A stretch of DNA of 21,360 bases from Intoshia linei (taxonomy: Eukaryota > Orthonectida > Rhopaluridae), in assembly GCA_001642005.1 (NCBI GenBank), contig LWCA01000651.1:1-21360 (forward strand), given 5' to 3'. Position 1 is the first letter of the stretch; every line of letters begins with the position of its first letter. This document shows, one piece after another, positions 10,516 through 21,300 of the stretch. The position numbers and the translations under genes were made by a program. The notes below the pieces were generated by a model. It saw only the letters and a list, made by a program, of their open reading frames with translations. It made no database searches and had not been told where the DNA came from.

Positions 10516-10703
10516 CAGTGCGCAACATAAATCTTAGACACCCCAATTGTAATCAATTTAAACACTCCTGGTTCATGATTTAAGACATTAACACATGTTC
10601 TTGATCATACACTAGATATTATATAAGAAAATGTCTTAAATCATGAACCAAAAGTGTTTAAATTAATTACAATGATGGTGCCTAAGACTTATGTCGCGCA
10701 CTG
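10516..10703. mobile_element. 188-bp Tc1/mariner-like MITE with long terminal inverted repeats
   Basis: The left arm 10516-10588 and right arm 10631-10703 match when inverted at about 64 of 73 positions, both starting CAGTGCGC. The element is bounded by TA on each side (10514-10515 and 10704-10705), the usual target duplication of Tc1/mariner. The whole copy can fold into one long hairpin around a loop of about 42 bases. No transposase is encoded, so it would depend on an element elsewhere. Confidence 0.88.
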
Positions 10704-10705
10704 TA

Positions 10706-11235
10706 ACTATTTGATTTGAAACAAGTGCAAATAGAACATTATTCTATAGAAACTGTTAACATTTAACATTTTTATCATCAAAAATAATTTTTATCAATTT
10801 ATATGTTTAAATTATAAAATTCTTTACTCATTGTTCATTTTGATTGACATACTTTTAATATTTTTCTTTTTAGAATCTGTGAGATTACTTTTAATAGGAA
10901 TTTGATAATTATGTAAGTATGTAATGTTATGTAACATTTTTCATCAAAAACCTCATTTTTGACAAAAATTCAGATAAAACATTATAACTATAACACTGCG
11001 ATCTATTAAAAATTTAATAAAAAAAGTAACAAGTTAACTTTTAAATAGTAAAAAAATTGGTTTATATAAATGATAGTCATTAAAAATTGATTATAGAGCT
11101 TTAGAGATAAAATTTTTATGTACAGAATTTTTGGTTCATACAAATTCGTTAAGAAAAAATGTGTGATTATAGCTTTCTTATTGACTCAATGATTATGATC
11201 ATATCAATATGAAAAACACGGTATTCTACCTAATT
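10706..11235. other. gene-free AT-rich stretch
   Basis: Nothing recognisable lies between the Tc1/mariner-like MITE and the hAT-like element: no exon-like frame, RNA gene or tandem repeat. Confidence 0.4.
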
Positions 11236-11638
11236 CAGGGTTTTTTAACCGGAGGTACTAGCACCCCTAGGTTTGCTAAAAAAACTATTATTATTTTTTA
11301 AATTTTGAATAAAAAAATCTAATCAAAATTATTTTCAAATTGAACTTTTTAAAGTTAAGTGGCCGGGTCCATACTCAACCAATTTAAATTATTTTTTCAG
11401 GAAAGTGATCACCATCACCAATAATACTTATGGTGAAAAATACTTTTAGACATTTGAATATAGTGATCATCCTAATGCCCATTTATTGATTATGTTCAAT
11501 AGAGGTATTTTTTAAAATCTCAATAAAATACGGATTTTAAGTTGAATTTTAAGGTAGCATTTTTATTTTCTAGGGGTACTAAAAATAATTTATCTGACTA
11601 ACGGGGGTGCTAAATTTAAAAAAGGTTAAAAAATCTTG
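11236..11638. mobile_element. 403-bp non-autonomous hAT-like element
   Basis: Ends are CAGGGTTTTTTAACC on the left and, inverted, CAAGATTTTTTAACC on the right (13 of 15 identical). A TAGCACCCC block occurs subterminally at both ends. The flanking octamer ACCTAATT is identical at 11228-11235 and 11639-11646, a perfect 8-bp target-site duplication as made by hAT transposases. There is no coding region, so it is non-autonomous; the intact duplication suggests it is not very old. Confidence 0.88.
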
Positions 11639-11646
11639 ACCTAATT

Positions 11647-12382
11647 ATTTCACTTGAATCTAAAAATATCTTGTCATCAATAGTATCAAGTTTTTACCTA
11701 ATAATTTCATGAGAAGATAAAAAAAGCAAATCCTAAATTTCAAAATAGATTAAATACTTTAAAATGTTAACATTTTCACCTGATATGAATCCACTTGGTC
11801 TTGAGATAAATGTGAATGACTATTTCCCATAACTAGTAGAATTAATTAGATAATTAACGAAATACTATAAAAATATAAATCGTTTTTTTATCAATTTGCG
11901 TTATTTTGACTATACACTAAGTGTATTACACATACAATATATGTTTATTATAATTACAAATTTTTAAATTGGAATTTTGTATAATACTTATACCGCCGAC
12001 CCACGCGTCATTTACGTGGTCTCGAGAATCATAGATTCGGTCAACCATTAATCATCCAATTTTTAATTAATTTATTATACTAAAATTGAAATTTTTTCTG
12101 TACGTTAACAGTTAACGTACAGCAGTATGAAACAATCGTAGTTTTTATTTTTTTAACTAACGTCTAATACGTTTGTGATAATTCAAATTTCATGTAAAAA
12201 AATTTGTTCATTAGTAAACTGCATTAACCTGGAAATTTGATATCCAGAATTAATTTAAAAAATTTCCCAATGTCTGTGTGGAATGTACAAATCTTCTGTG
12301 TCTTCATATACCTTAGTATATTCTAATAAATTTATACAAGTACAATTTATAATAAATTGTTTATAATTGTATAAAATTTCGA
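11647..12382. other. gene-free stretch upstream of the first tRNA gene
   Basis: No gene is seen. It contains a 25-bp palindrome at 12098-12122 and a locally GC-richer block at about 11994-12050 (CCGCCGACCCACGCGTC) that stands out from the AT background without an evident function. Confidence 0.4.
12098..12122. repeat. 25-bp perfect palindrome
   Basis: CTGTACGTTAAC at 12098-12109 is followed by one A and its exact reverse complement GTTAACGTACAG. The arms are 12 bp with a single-base centre. It could be a protein-binding dyad or a cruciform seed; no flanking gene start makes either more likely. Confidence 0.75.
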
Positions 12383-12465
12383 GTCAGGATGGCCGAGTGG
12401 TCCAAGGCGGCAGACTTAAGCTCTGCTCCACGAATGTGGGCGTGGGTTCGAACCCCACTTCTGAC
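12383..12465 (+). tRNA. tRNA-Leu (UAA)
   Basis: An 83-nt type II tRNA with a long variable arm. The acceptor stem pairs GTCAGGA with TTCTGAC including one G-U pair. The D arm starts GGCCGAGTGG (A box), the anticodon loop CTTAAGC sits between GCAGA and TCTGC and gives anticodon TAA, and the T arm is GTGGGTTCGAACCCCAC (B box). A run of T follows at once (ATTTTTTTT), the RNA polymerase III stop. No intron. It decodes UUA, a codon expected to be heavily used in such AT-rich genes. Confidence 0.97.
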
Positions 12466-12577
12466 ATTTTTTTTATTTCTCTATTGAATTCATATTTAAA
12501 AAATTTTTGTTTTCCAAGTTATTTTGTGATGATGAAAATGATGTAAAAATGGTTAAATTTTTATATTCGAAAAAAAT

Positions 12578-12660
12578 GTCAGAAGTGGGGTTCGAACCCA
12601 CGCCCACATTCGTGGAGCAGAGCTTAAGTCTGCCGCCTTGGACCACTCGGCCATCCTGAC
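12578..12660 (-). tRNA. tRNA-Leu (UAA), identical inverted copy
   Basis: The reverse complement is base-for-base identical to the tRNA at 12383-12465, including anticodon TAA and both internal promoter boxes, and is also followed by a T run (ATTTTTTT at 12577 downwards). The two genes converge with 112 bp between their 3' ends. Identity ends within a few bases outside the gene bodies, so the copies are kept alike by recent duplication or gene conversion. Confidence 0.97.
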
Positions 12661-13050
12661 TTGATATTTCACATTTTGTGTAATTATATTTCAAAGAATT
12701 TATAAATTTATGAAATAAATTTAAATTACAATCATATCCTTTGATGTAATAAATAAATTAATATTCTCAGTTGTTTACAGTGACAATACAATTTCTATCA
12801 TAATCATATATACATGTTTAAAATTGAAATTACATGAAAATAATGCATTTACAATGAGCAAATACATCAATACAGTACTTTACCATATTAAATTAACTCT
12901 ATCAAATTTACAAGCATTTAAAATATTATAATAAATAATTGTAAAATAAAGTCTTGCCAAACTTCCAATTTAAATAAACAAGACAACCAATTTTCAATAA
13001 AATGTTGAAATAAATTTTTATTTATTTTGAAATTAAGTACAAATTTTTAA
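12661..13050. other. intergenic, upstream of SNAPC3
   Basis: AT-rich sequence between the second tRNA gene (transcribed leftwards) and SNAPC3 (transcribed rightwards). It should contain the 5' regions of both. No distinct promoter motif, repeat or exon is seen. Confidence 0.45.
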
Positions 13051-14891
13051 ATGAAAAATCTTGATATTGATCAGATTAAAAAAGTTTGGATCGAAAATTT
13101 AATAAAATTGCCTTCATCGGTTCATGATGGTTTTACAGTATTTTTTAAAACCATGATGAATGAAAATGTTCAATTTAATCTAAATGAAGATATTGTACAT
13201 AAGGAAAACTTGAAACACTTACCATCTAGCAAAATGACCGATCAAGAATTAATAAAGTATTGTCAGTCTATGGAATCGTTAACTAGGTATTTTTTTTTAT
13301 ATTGATTTAATGAGTTAGTTTAGACAATATTGGTGTATTCAATATGTCATATGATGGACCTAGCACTATGAAAACGATCACGTATTTCATTTTTTTATTT
13401 AAAAATTATAGAACACATATTGCACTAATTTTTTTGTATTTATTCCATTTTATAATTTTCATAATAAAAAAATTTATTCACATTTTATATATACTGTTTT
13501 TAAATTTAAATTTGCAATACATTTTGATACGCTTTTATAGATTAATTGACGAAAACCACGAGAAAAGTATATTTTCAAAATGTGATTCAATTTTTTTTTT
13601 CGACAATAATTTCTCAAATATTGTTTGCGATCCTTGTTTATCAAAGAATCAGGTATATTGTTTCATCTATTTTTTAGATGTTTATTTATACAATTAGATG
13701 ATTTGTAATTTTAAAACAACGATACAAGTTCCGGAAAAAAAGAATTGTATGTTATATATTTAAAGAAGTGTACATTAATAATTTAATTATATGTTTAGAT
13801 ATTGATCGAATTGATAATTTAATTTATACTATAGTTTTATATTCACCTTTTATGCATGGACTCTGCAAGGTACATTTGTAATTTGTTTATATTTTTGTGT
13901 TTATTGAAAAATTTTATGTTTTATATTATTTCACTGTTTTTCAAAGACTGTCGCGAACTCGTTTGAAGTTTTGAACTCAGTTTTTGTGCTAATTTTGTTT
14001 CAGACAGCATTATGCAACTTTAATCAGTTGCAAATAATTTTTTCTATTGCTGCAGAGTTGTTCAAAAAAATTTTATTTGACAATCAATGTAAATTATACC
14101 TCAATATTAGAAAATATCTCAAATTATTGATGTCCATTCGGATAATCTGATCAGTGATGTTGTCGACAATTTTTTTTGTTTTTATGACGGTATCAACGAC
14201 AAGAATATTATCAACAATACTATCGATGAAATTCAAGATGCAATACCAGTTTGTTGTAAATGTAATATGTATTTACTATTTATTTCTAGAATACATCAAA
14301 ACCGAGCATTTTGTTTATGGGTGAATATACATTTGTCGATACACGTTCTAGAAAAGAACAGGATGAATATTTGTATTTATTGTTATCCAAATTGTTTATA
14401 AATTTTTAGGGACGTTATTAATTTCATCAAATTAAATAAAGAAAATTATGACGGCAATTACTTATCAATGGAATCGACTAAGATGTCTGATTTAAATTTT
14501 AAAATGGGAAAATTTTACAGTTACTATCATCAATGTACATGTGAACATCCATTTGTCATTAAAAGTGTTCGGTATTTTTTGTTAAATGTTTTTTGTTTGT
14601 ATTATTAGTATCGCCAATCAACATGATTCAGTCAAGCCAGAAAACTACCCCAATATTACATATTTTTATTCTATCAAACGCAACAAATGCCAAATTTGCC
14701 GTGAAAAATCAATTCAAATTATTTTGAAAAATCACAGTCTTTTACCCATCACTTTATGTTATTGTTGTTGTGATTGTTTTCAAGACCTTAAAAATTGTTC
14801 AAAAACAAAAATGTCTGCATTTCAATGTTGGGATGAATGTAGTTATACCGATTCTGTAAAAAAAACTATTTATTCATTTTCAAATTTGTAA
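13051..14891 (+). CDS. SNAPC3: snRNA-activating protein complex subunit 3 (SNAP50)
   Basis: SNAPC3 is part of the nuclear complex that binds the proximal sequence element of snRNA promoters for RNA polymerases II and III. Exons 13051-13286, 13319-13381, 13412-13435, 13541-13652, 13698-13746, 13799-13869, 14111-14248, 14290-14372, 14410-14571 and 14609-14891 give 406 residues, close to human (411). The C-terminal half carries the family pattern: KPSILFMGEYTFVDTRS, STKMSDLNFKMG, YYHQCTCEHPFVIKSVR (human YCHQGDCEH), YP at the expected place, KCQIC, and CYCCCDCF, which supply the zinc-binding Cys and His. QIIDVHSDNLISDVVDNFF matches the ubiquitin-like region (QxxxVLGSQxLxxLRDxI). The N-terminal exons fit by phase and length only and are less certain, above all the 24-nt exon at 13412 before a 105-bp intron. 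The intron 13870-14110 could hide a further exon. Confidence 0.88.
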
Positions 14892-15494
14892 ATTTATTAA
14901 AATATTTTTGAGTTCATGTCTTAAACTTTAAGCCGACAAAAGCGGTGTTTTTTAGAAAGTATACATATATATGTAATGTATGCAATAATCTGTTCAACTA
15001 ATGTAAAATCTACTTAGTTATTCACAGGTCAATGATTACTTTGTTTTATTTTTAATATGATATTAGATATTTTTTATACTGAGTTTCAAAACTCGAAGAT
15101 ATAGAGAAAAAAGACACCAAGCTTAAGTATAGACATCAAATTTTTAAATTATCCTTATATTGTGTCTGAATTGGGTTATTTACACATTACTGTTTGGTAT
15201 GATCAATATAAAATTTTATTGTTTAATTTAAAAATTTTTTAGCATTATTTATTTATTTAGAATAGAGTGTCCGTCGTATCGCAGCCTGAAACCTCTATAT
15301 ATCTATATTCGTTTGGTAAATGAGTTAAGATACTTTGATTGCTGAATATTCTTTTATAACATTGGAGTAGTTTGAATTAACACCATTTTTTCAGAAATAA
15401 CTTGTTTAATTTTTGTTATATTTTATTATTGGGTGATATCACCGTAATAAAACTTGATTATAACTTAAATACATGTTCTAACTTTATTTAATAT
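14892..15494. other. convergent intergenic region between SNAPC3 and the RhoGAP gene
   Basis: About 600 bp between two facing stop codons. It is AT-rich with no exon-like segment, RNA gene or clear repeat. It must hold both polyadenylation regions. Confidence 0.45.
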
Positions 15495-18400
15495 TTAAAT
15501 ATATTTAACATAATTTTCGGGAACTAGACCGGTTGTATTTTTGTTATTTGTTGCGTAAATCCAACCATCTTCTCCAGATTGGCAAACTAAAATTTATAAT
15601 TATTTTTTATATTTTATGTCTGCGCTCACAAACTTTTTCATCTAGCTCACTTTTTGATTAAATTTTTTTCACTGTAAAAGAGTCAGTCATAATTTTTTCA
15701 GATATATGCATTTAGGCATTAATGTGAACAATATTTTACATTTGACCAACTATTTACTTTCTGCTAGACGTCAAATAAGATCCACCTCATGGGCGCTAGA
15801 AATAGATGAATAAAAATTGTTTAATTCAGTTTTTCAATAAAATTTATTTTTAGCATCGTTTTCTATACTAAACTATAAAGGTTTTTAAGACTAATTTTTG
15901 ATTTCAGAAACAAAATTGACACTGGTTAAAACCCTTTTTGTAACCTTAAATCTCATTGTGTTGTAAAAAAATTACGCTAAATTCTCCAAATGACTACAAA
16001 GAAACCATCTCAATATCATGCAAATTAGTACGTATAATTAATACAATAATCAAAAATTTCTATAATTATATCTTGACGAAATTCAATTTCTCTGAAATAA
16101 CCATTAATAAAAATGTTTACCACTAGACCCACCCCTTTCGCAGTAATAAAATAGTCCCATGTTAATGTTTTAATTAAATTTTGTTAATTTTAACAACAAT
16201 AATTTATTACCATTATTCAAAATTTCTCCAGTTACAAAGGACAGTTCTCCTTCTTCATCAGCGAAACAATCATATATTGTAAGAACTCTATATTTTGATT
16301 ATATTGGCGAATTAAATAATTACTTGATGTTTTTTTCTTGTGTAACTGTAGTGGATTTTTGTGTAGTAGGCACTTCTAAATTTATTGTTAATGTTTAACT
16401 TTTCATTTGATAAACTGGTTAAATTTTTACTTTATGAAAAAGGTTAAATTTCCTTCTCATCTCAATAATATATTCGTTATTTGGAAACCACCGTGTTATA
16501 TTTAAAGTGAAATTACTAATTCTTATCGAATTCCTAAATACACTGCTTTTCATTAGATCATTAAATGCTGGCACTGGAGGTCCTCGTTTAGCAATATATT
16601 TAGGTGTTCTAGGAGAAGAAGCAATGGGTAAAACTTCAACATTTCGATCAACTACTTGAAGAGAATTATATATTATTTCATCAAAATTTAATTTTTTCTG
16701 GGTATTAGGATTTGATCGACTAGCTGGTGATATTGGTGGTCTTGTTTCTTTGTCAAATATCTGATTTAATAGATAACAACTTTACAGATAAAAAGACTTA
16801 CAAAATCGTAATTTTCAATCAAACATTGGATAATAATATTGGCAAACTTGATGTCAATTATACTGGAGAGTTTAATATGTTTTGGGTATAATAGAGTTGG
16901 TCCAAAACATATAGATAAATTGGAAGCAGTCATGCAGTTTTTGTCAGAGACTACTGTGACACTAAATGAATTTATAAATTTTTCATTAATTTATATATAC
17001 TTTGTTAAATGTTTTATTAATTTTTGAGATATAGTGTAATTTATGGGGTCTAATTCATTTATTAAATTTTTTACTTCATTTATTTTATCTTGTTTGTCTT
17101 CAATTTCTAATTTAAAATTGATATTTATCAAATTAAAAATTGTCTTGCTGCAGACAATTTTTAGCAAAATTAACATTTACTTGCAGTTTGAATGAAATTG
17201 TTGTACAGTTTGAACATCAGCAATGGTTCAGATTTATATCTAAATTTATAAAATGAATTGACAATTATTACCTTAAATAATTTTTCAGAGTACTTGTCAA
17301 ATCTTCTAAAGCATAATTTTTTACATTATCAATGGACGACAGAGTTTTAGGGGTTCCTACACATTTGTATATTTAGATAAAACATTCAGTTTTTCAATTA
17401 AAATTTTAAAAGAATTAAGGTGTATACTGATTTCAATTAGCAAGTCTTCAATTCGAGTTTTCAAACCGTCAACCCGATACATTCCTTCATTAGTTAAGCC
17501 TAATTTTATTATTAATAAAATATATACTATTATTACCTCTATTTTCAATAGCAGCAATGAGATAATTTACAATACTTAAAGAATATTCATCTAAAATATA
17601 AAATTACATTTTTTTAAAATAAATTACCTAAATCGTTTGAAGTTGATTCCTAAAAAAATGTATTATACACCTTTTATTTTTACAACTTACCGTTGTTTCG
17701 TTAAGATTTGTTTGTGGGTCGTCTTCTATCTCATGGCGCCAAGCTTTAAATATATTTTCATTAAAGCATTGTAATTGGAAATTTGCACCTCTGATATATC
17801 AGTATAAGTTAAAATTTAGTTTTCAATGATTTTTTAACTTTTAGGTTAAAAATGTAACAAAAGTTCCCCAAAATTGTATAAACCCATATTCCCACTAATA
17901 ACACAAATTTATATAAATTTATCTTATGTTATTTTTTTAATAATCACATTATATTTTATAAATTACTGGACACCAATCTTCTCGACGCGTGTGGGATAAA
18001 CTTAAGATAATATCCCTAAGGACATATAAAAATAGAAAATGTCACATATTAACAATTTATATTTTTAATCCTACAAATTTGGTAAAATAATAAATAAAAT
18101 ACAATTTCGAACAGAATTTGGACACAGTTCACTACGGCAGCCAGTTATAAATAATAAAATATACTCTTCAGTGACGATTGAGATTAGATATTTTTTACCC
18201 TCTCTTTCTTCAGTAAATGTAGCTGTGTTTATTTTGGTGGGTCGGAGTGTTTTATTCTAAAATAATTCATAAATGATATATTGATGCATTAAATATAGTA
18301 TAAAACAAGACAGGGTCCCAAACTGTTTTCAACGTGAACAGCGCTTATCATAATTATTTTGTTACGTTGTATTAAGTTTTTACTATATAATTAGATTATT

Positions 18401-21294
18401 ATAAAGAAAAGGCAAAATTTCCTAAATGATTATTTACTTGAACCTTAAGAATAGTTTTCAGATAATATATTTCTTGATGTGTTAATTTTCGTTATTTATT
18501 TTTGCAAACAAGGCTTAACTAATTAACTTTGCGTTAAGAAACCCAATTTCAAAACATCACATGTCATCACGAGGGCAATTTTACCTTAAAAACTAAAAAA
18601 TGTTTTCTACTATATATATGTATGATGTTTCAGGAAATGGTAACTAAGTTTCGGATAAATAAGTTTCAATTTTCATAATTATGCATATTATATATTATGA
18701 ACATATTTTTGACCAACAGTCAATGGGGAATTTTTAGTTTATATTTTTATCAAACATTGAAGAGGAGTTTTTTAGCAAAATTTAGAACGAGTACGGACGG
18801 ATTATAAAAAAATATTGAAAGGACGGACGGAATGGATTGTTAATGAAACACTTGAAGGGTACGGGCTCTAATATTGGAGAATATAAGCCCGTTTGTTTCT
18901 AATTCCTTCACTATACAAATTTTCATTATGATATATGTTAATTAGTCCTGTATAATATACCGATTTTGTTATTGATACGGTCATATCTTTTTTATTGTAT
19001 TCCATAAACAAGCGAGGTATTTTTAGAGAAAAATTTTCTAAATTGTCGAATATAGTACCATAAAAAAAGCTGCTGAATGTTTAACATTTCAAATTTAAAT
19101 TCTAATCTTTTTTTAAATTATGGGACCATTGAATATTTCTTTTTTATTAAAATAGTAGCAAATAAAAAAACACAGTATCAAATCTATATTTTGATCGTGA
19201 AGGCATCAATTTGTGAACTTTAATTTTTTTGTGTAAGTTTTAAATTCTAAAATTAAAATTATAGAATTTAAAAACATTTCTTTTTTTAAAAAAGGATAAT
19301 TTGGTTGTGATCTCGAAACGGCAAATTTTTAAGGTTACGATTTATGATAATACTCATGAATCATGATTTTAAAAGTTATCCTAGAATTTGTAAAAATTAT
19401 TATAAAATTTTATGACTTTTCATTTTAAAAAAAGGTTAATTTGTTGTATTGACCATGAAGATGTAAGTTTCTGAGATTAAGGTTTATCAATGTTAATGAT
19501 TTCATAACACATTCCAGAATTTATAATTAATTCAATTAAAATTTAATTTCGATAGTATCGTTTTGATTGAATTACGTTTCTATTATATACTTTGCACATA
19601 CATTACTTTGAAATATAATTAACAATTTAAATTAAATTTGAAAATACTCTATAGGCTAACAGTAGTATAACCACACTAATTGGGTGAATATAATAAATAT
19701 ACTTTTATCATAAATGTAAAAATAGTCTTTTAAAACATCTTTCGATAGGTTACAATGATTTTCGTTGGCAACCTTAAAATAATTAGTAAAGTAAAAATAA
19801 GTAAGTAGATTACTGTCCATTCAATGCACATTTTTTTTTTGAAATTGTAGGATGATTATTTTACTTTTTCATTTTTAATTTTAATTCAACATTTGAAACA
19901 TATTGGCTGATACTATATTAAAAATTATTTTTCACCGGGACTGCATAGAATTCTGAGGTTGAAATTTTGTATTTACATCAAATGGAATAAGCTCTATCAG
20001 AATAATCTTCTCTTTTTTTTAATTGTAAGAAAATTAATTATTTCAAATTTTTTGTTTTATTTTTTTTAAATTATAGGGCTGTTTTCATTTTAAAGATAAA
20101 TGGTAATATGGGGTTTTGATAGTGAAAATTATTTTTTTTGAGGTTTCCATTTATGATTTTAAAAATATCTATCTATCTCAGAATTTATGTCTAAAAAAAT
20201 TTTAGAATATGTTTCATTTTTATAACAAAGAGTCATTTGGTGTTTTGACCATGAAGGTATGGAGGTTTCTGAGGCTAAGATTAACAACAATGTTGAATGG
20301 TTTTAAAATGCGTTCCAGAATGTATGTTATATTAAATTTTTGGGCTGATTTTGTTTTAAACAAAAGAGGAAATTTGGTTTTTGACCCTGAAGGACTCAAA
20401 TTCTGAAACTGATAAAAACACGGCCTGAAAAAAACCGCATTAAAAATTGGATTTTTAAAAATCCTGTGAATGTTAATTTTTTCAATAAATGGTTACACAC
20501 AAATACACACAGACATTCATTTTTATATCATCACATTGAAAATGACAAAATAGGTTTTTATAATATATTTTTTCTGGAATTTATGCTATTTATGACAATT
20601 TTTAGGATTGGACTATTTTTACTTTACTTTTAATATTATACAGAGTATAATATACACACATTCTGTCTAATAAATAAAAAAAATGGAATAACAATTGCTT
20701 GTAAGATTCTTTACGCAAATGTTAACAAAGAAAAAATTAAGATGGAATAATTCACTTTTAAGTAAAAAGTAATGTAATATGATGGTTCCACCTGAAACAA
20801 GTTTGTGAACAACTCCTTTAAAGGATTGATAATTGTTAATAGTAAAATTTTTAAATTAGATTTTCATCATGCATTAATTTTTTGGTAAAATAAAAATATG
20901 CCCTCGGCAGAGTTAGGTGATGTTTGTACGTAGTACATAACAGTCAACCTATATAATCAACTAATATATAAAAATACACATGAAAATGTCCAACATCAGC
21001 AAAATTAGTAAAATTTATAAATACAAAATTATTTTGTGTCTGAAATTATGAACAAACAGTAAATTTAATAATTTACAAAATGTTATTAATTTACTTTTAA
21101 TATCTCTCCCATGTATGCGGTGGCTTCAGTTTTGGTCATCTTCCAGTTCTCTCGACACTAATAATAATGATGAGTTCAGCATTTGTCAAAATTGTTTAAA
21201 TGGATTGATTTAATCCACTTCCTTCTATATTAACCATGCCAAAATCGAATGAACCAGGGACCATAAACACCGTGGAAATGAAATGTGATACCGT
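15495..21294 (-). CDS. GRAF/oligophrenin-type RhoGAP (PH-RhoGAP-SH3 seen; BAR beyond the edge)
   Basis: GRAF-family proteins (ARHGAP26/10/42, OPHN1) bind curved membrane by BAR-PH and switch off Rho or Cdc42. Exons from the 5' side: 21294-21235, 21150-21095, 18256-18199, 17788-17691, 17649-17628, 17590-17537, 17499-17428, 17356-17272, 17239-17181, 17106-17001, 16961-16802, 16760-16517, 16375-16324, 16287-16211, 15586-15495; phases agree throughout, about 430 residues. PH domain: GPWFIRFWH, QLQCFNENIFKAW. RhoGAP: NEGMYRVDG with the arginine finger, TSTLKNYLR, QKLIKHLTN, MTASNLSICFGPTLL with the conserved Asn. A Ser/Pro-rich linker follows, then an SH3 domain: YDCFADEEGELSF, GEDGWIY, GLVPENYVKYI at the C-terminus, as in GRAF. 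Weak points: the acceptor of the second exon (21150 keeps frame; the better-looking site at 21157 does not) and the 16517/16375 junction. Confidence 0.9.
15587..16210 (-). other. 624-bp intron splitting the SH3 domain
   Basis: This intron separates the SH3 halves ending EILNN and beginning VCQSGEDGW, in phase 1. It is far longer than neighbouring introns. I see no exon, RNA gene or clearly bounded transposon in it. Confidence 0.7.
18311..18345 (+). mobile_element. hAT-like element end (left end only)
   Basis: CAGGGTCCCAAACTGTTTTC followed by AACGTGAACAGCG closely resembles the start of the MITE at 3376 (CAGGCGTTTCCACACTTTTT, CAAGGTGAACCGG), so it is probably the same family. The matching right end was not found; AAACAAGG at 18506-18513 is one base off the upstream flank AAACAAGA (18303-18310), but no terminal inverted repeat precedes it. 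Confidence 0.5.
19134..20450 (+). repeat. array of degenerate ~130-bp repeats
   Basis: Recognisable units begin near 19140, 19274, 19414, 20075, 20207 and 20340; a more eroded unit fits 19860-20074. Each has, in order, a TTTTCATTTTAAA start, a GGTTAATTTG block, TTTTGACCATGAAGGTATG, a TTTCTGAGGTTAAG block and CATTCCAGAATTTAT. Neighbouring unit starts are 131-140 bp apart. Divergence is high, so the array is old. An open frame at 20209-20406 is just one repeat read through. The array is followed by CACACAGACATTCATTTTTA, also present after the copy at 4940. Confidence 0.75.
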
Positions 21295-21300
21295 CTAATT

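Larger units (their letters stand above)
18257..21094 (-). other. 2.84-kb repeat-filled intron in the PH domain of the RhoGAP gene
   Basis: It lies between PH-domain residues ending GEILK and beginning NKTLRPT, both phase 0. It contains a hAT-like end at 18311, an array of ~130-bp degenerate repeats at about 19134-20450, and otherwise featureless AT-rich DNA. No other gene is seen in it. Confidence 0.75.

Noticed and set aside
12473-12694. 73-codon open frame on the - strand
   Set aside because: Most of it is the translated tRNA-Leu gene at 12578-12660 and its flanks, not a protein gene.
13344-13697. 117-codon open frame with hydrophobic stretches resembling a membrane protein
   Set aside because: It joins two SNAPC3 exons through AT-rich introns (13382-13411 and 13436-13540) that happen to be open; the hydrophobic part is intron translation.
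16839-17027. 62-codon open frame on the + strand
   Set aside because: It is the complement of the RhoGAP exon 16961-16802 encoding the FGPTLL motif.
18820-18900. Short GGACGGACGGA duplication and an ACGGGCT...AGCCCGT hairpin
   Set aside because: The stem is only 7-8 bp with a large loop and no terminator or RNA-gene context; it is compatible with chance.
20209-20406. 65-codon open frame on the + strand
   Set aside because: It lies fully in the degenerate ~130-bp repeat array and has no protein-like features.
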